The position numbers were made by a program, and so were the translations under genes. From the NCBI GenBank assembly GCA_021787505.1, contig JAJYLU010000130.1:1-6004 (forward strand): a stretch of DNA of 6,004 bases. The letters run 5' to 3'. The stretch comes from Nitrospirota bacterium. GTDB taxonomy: Bacteria > Nitrospirota > Thermodesulfovibrionia > Thermodesulfovibrionales > UBA6898. The stretch's first letter is position 1. Every line of letters starts with the position of its first letter. Of the stretch, positions 5,937-6,004 are shown piece by piece. The notes under the pieces were generated by a model. It was given only the letters and a program-made list of their open reading frames with translations. It ran no database searches and was not told the DNA's origin.

Positions 5937-6004
5937 ATGGCGGATACGGAAAATATATACGATGTAATCATAATTGGCGGAGGCCCCGGCGGCCTCGCGG
6001 CAGC
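5937..6004 (+). CDS. FAD-dependent oxidoreductase, N-terminal fragment (thioredoxin reductase-like)
   Basis: Only 22 codons are inside the window. After a short lead the protein reads YDVIIIGGGPGGLAA: a beta strand followed by the GxGxxG dinucleotide-binding turn (Gly14, Gly16, Gly19) that binds the ADP part of FAD. The context YDVIIIGGGPxGL is typical of thioredoxin reductases and related pyridine-nucleotide disulfide oxidoreductases, but geranylgeranyl reductases and other flavoproteins start similarly, so no gene symbol is given. The start is supported by AGGAGG (5927-5932) 4 nt upstream. It is divergent from the PNPOx-like gene, with 166 bp between the two start codons. Confidence 0.8.
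   Translation, partial: MADTENIYDVIIIGGGPGGLAA

Noticed and set aside
1..6004. tRNA, rRNA, CRISPR array, insertion sequence, toxin-antitoxin or defence system
   Set aside because: Nothing of this kind was seen; the window is densely filled with housekeeping and metabolic genes.

Overview
The window looks like ordinary chromosomal DNA from a free-living, menaquinone-using bacterium of moderate GC content. The rpsF-ssb-rpsR order, DUF507 genes, the futalosine-type menaquinone enzymes MqnE and MqnC and strong AAGGAGG-type ribosome binding sites would suit Nitrospirota or the former Deltaproteobacteria. That placement is inferred from gene content and sequence style, not from a database search.

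Left arm (1 to about 3060, all minus strand). One probable operon reads from a good sigma-70-like promoter (3028-3057): rpsF (S6), ssb, rpsR (S18), two tandem paralogous DUF507 genes, and a membrane-anchored protein with GAF domains that runs off the left edge. Spacing is very tight: 0 nt between rpsF and ssb, 1 nt between rpsR and the first DUF507, a 4-nt ATGA overlap between the DUF507 genes, and an apparent 67-nt overlap into the GAF gene. The only real gap is 50 AT-rich bases ahead of rpsR. The usual rplI partner is not seen after rpsR; the DUF507 pair occupies its place. The roughly 1.4 kb at 1-1426 has no plus-strand gene; it is the coding sequence of the GAF protein, which stays open to the window edge.

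Middle (3106-5330, plus strand). mqnE and mqnC, two paralogous radical-SAM genes, overlap by 4 nt. They catalyse two radical steps of the futalosine route to menaquinone. mqnE has a TATAAT box ending 5 nt before its ATG and no ribosome binding site, so its transcript may be leaderless. mqnC carries an in-frame insertion of about 20-24 residues made of two kinds of 7-nt tandem repeat, the most distinctive feature of the window.

Right arm (5327-6004). A pyridoxamine-phosphate-oxidase-like flavin-barrel gene (minus strand) converges on mqnC and overlaps its stop by 4 bp, leaving no room for an intergenic terminator. Divergent from it, an FAD-dependent oxidoreductase (thioredoxin-reductase-like N-terminus) begins at 5937 and is cut by the window edge.

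I found no RNA gene, CRISPR array, insertion sequence or defence system. No new multi-gene system is evident; the observations worth checking are the repeat insertion in mqnC, the possible leaderless start of mqnE, and the DUF507 pair with its GAF protein inside a ribosomal-protein operon.
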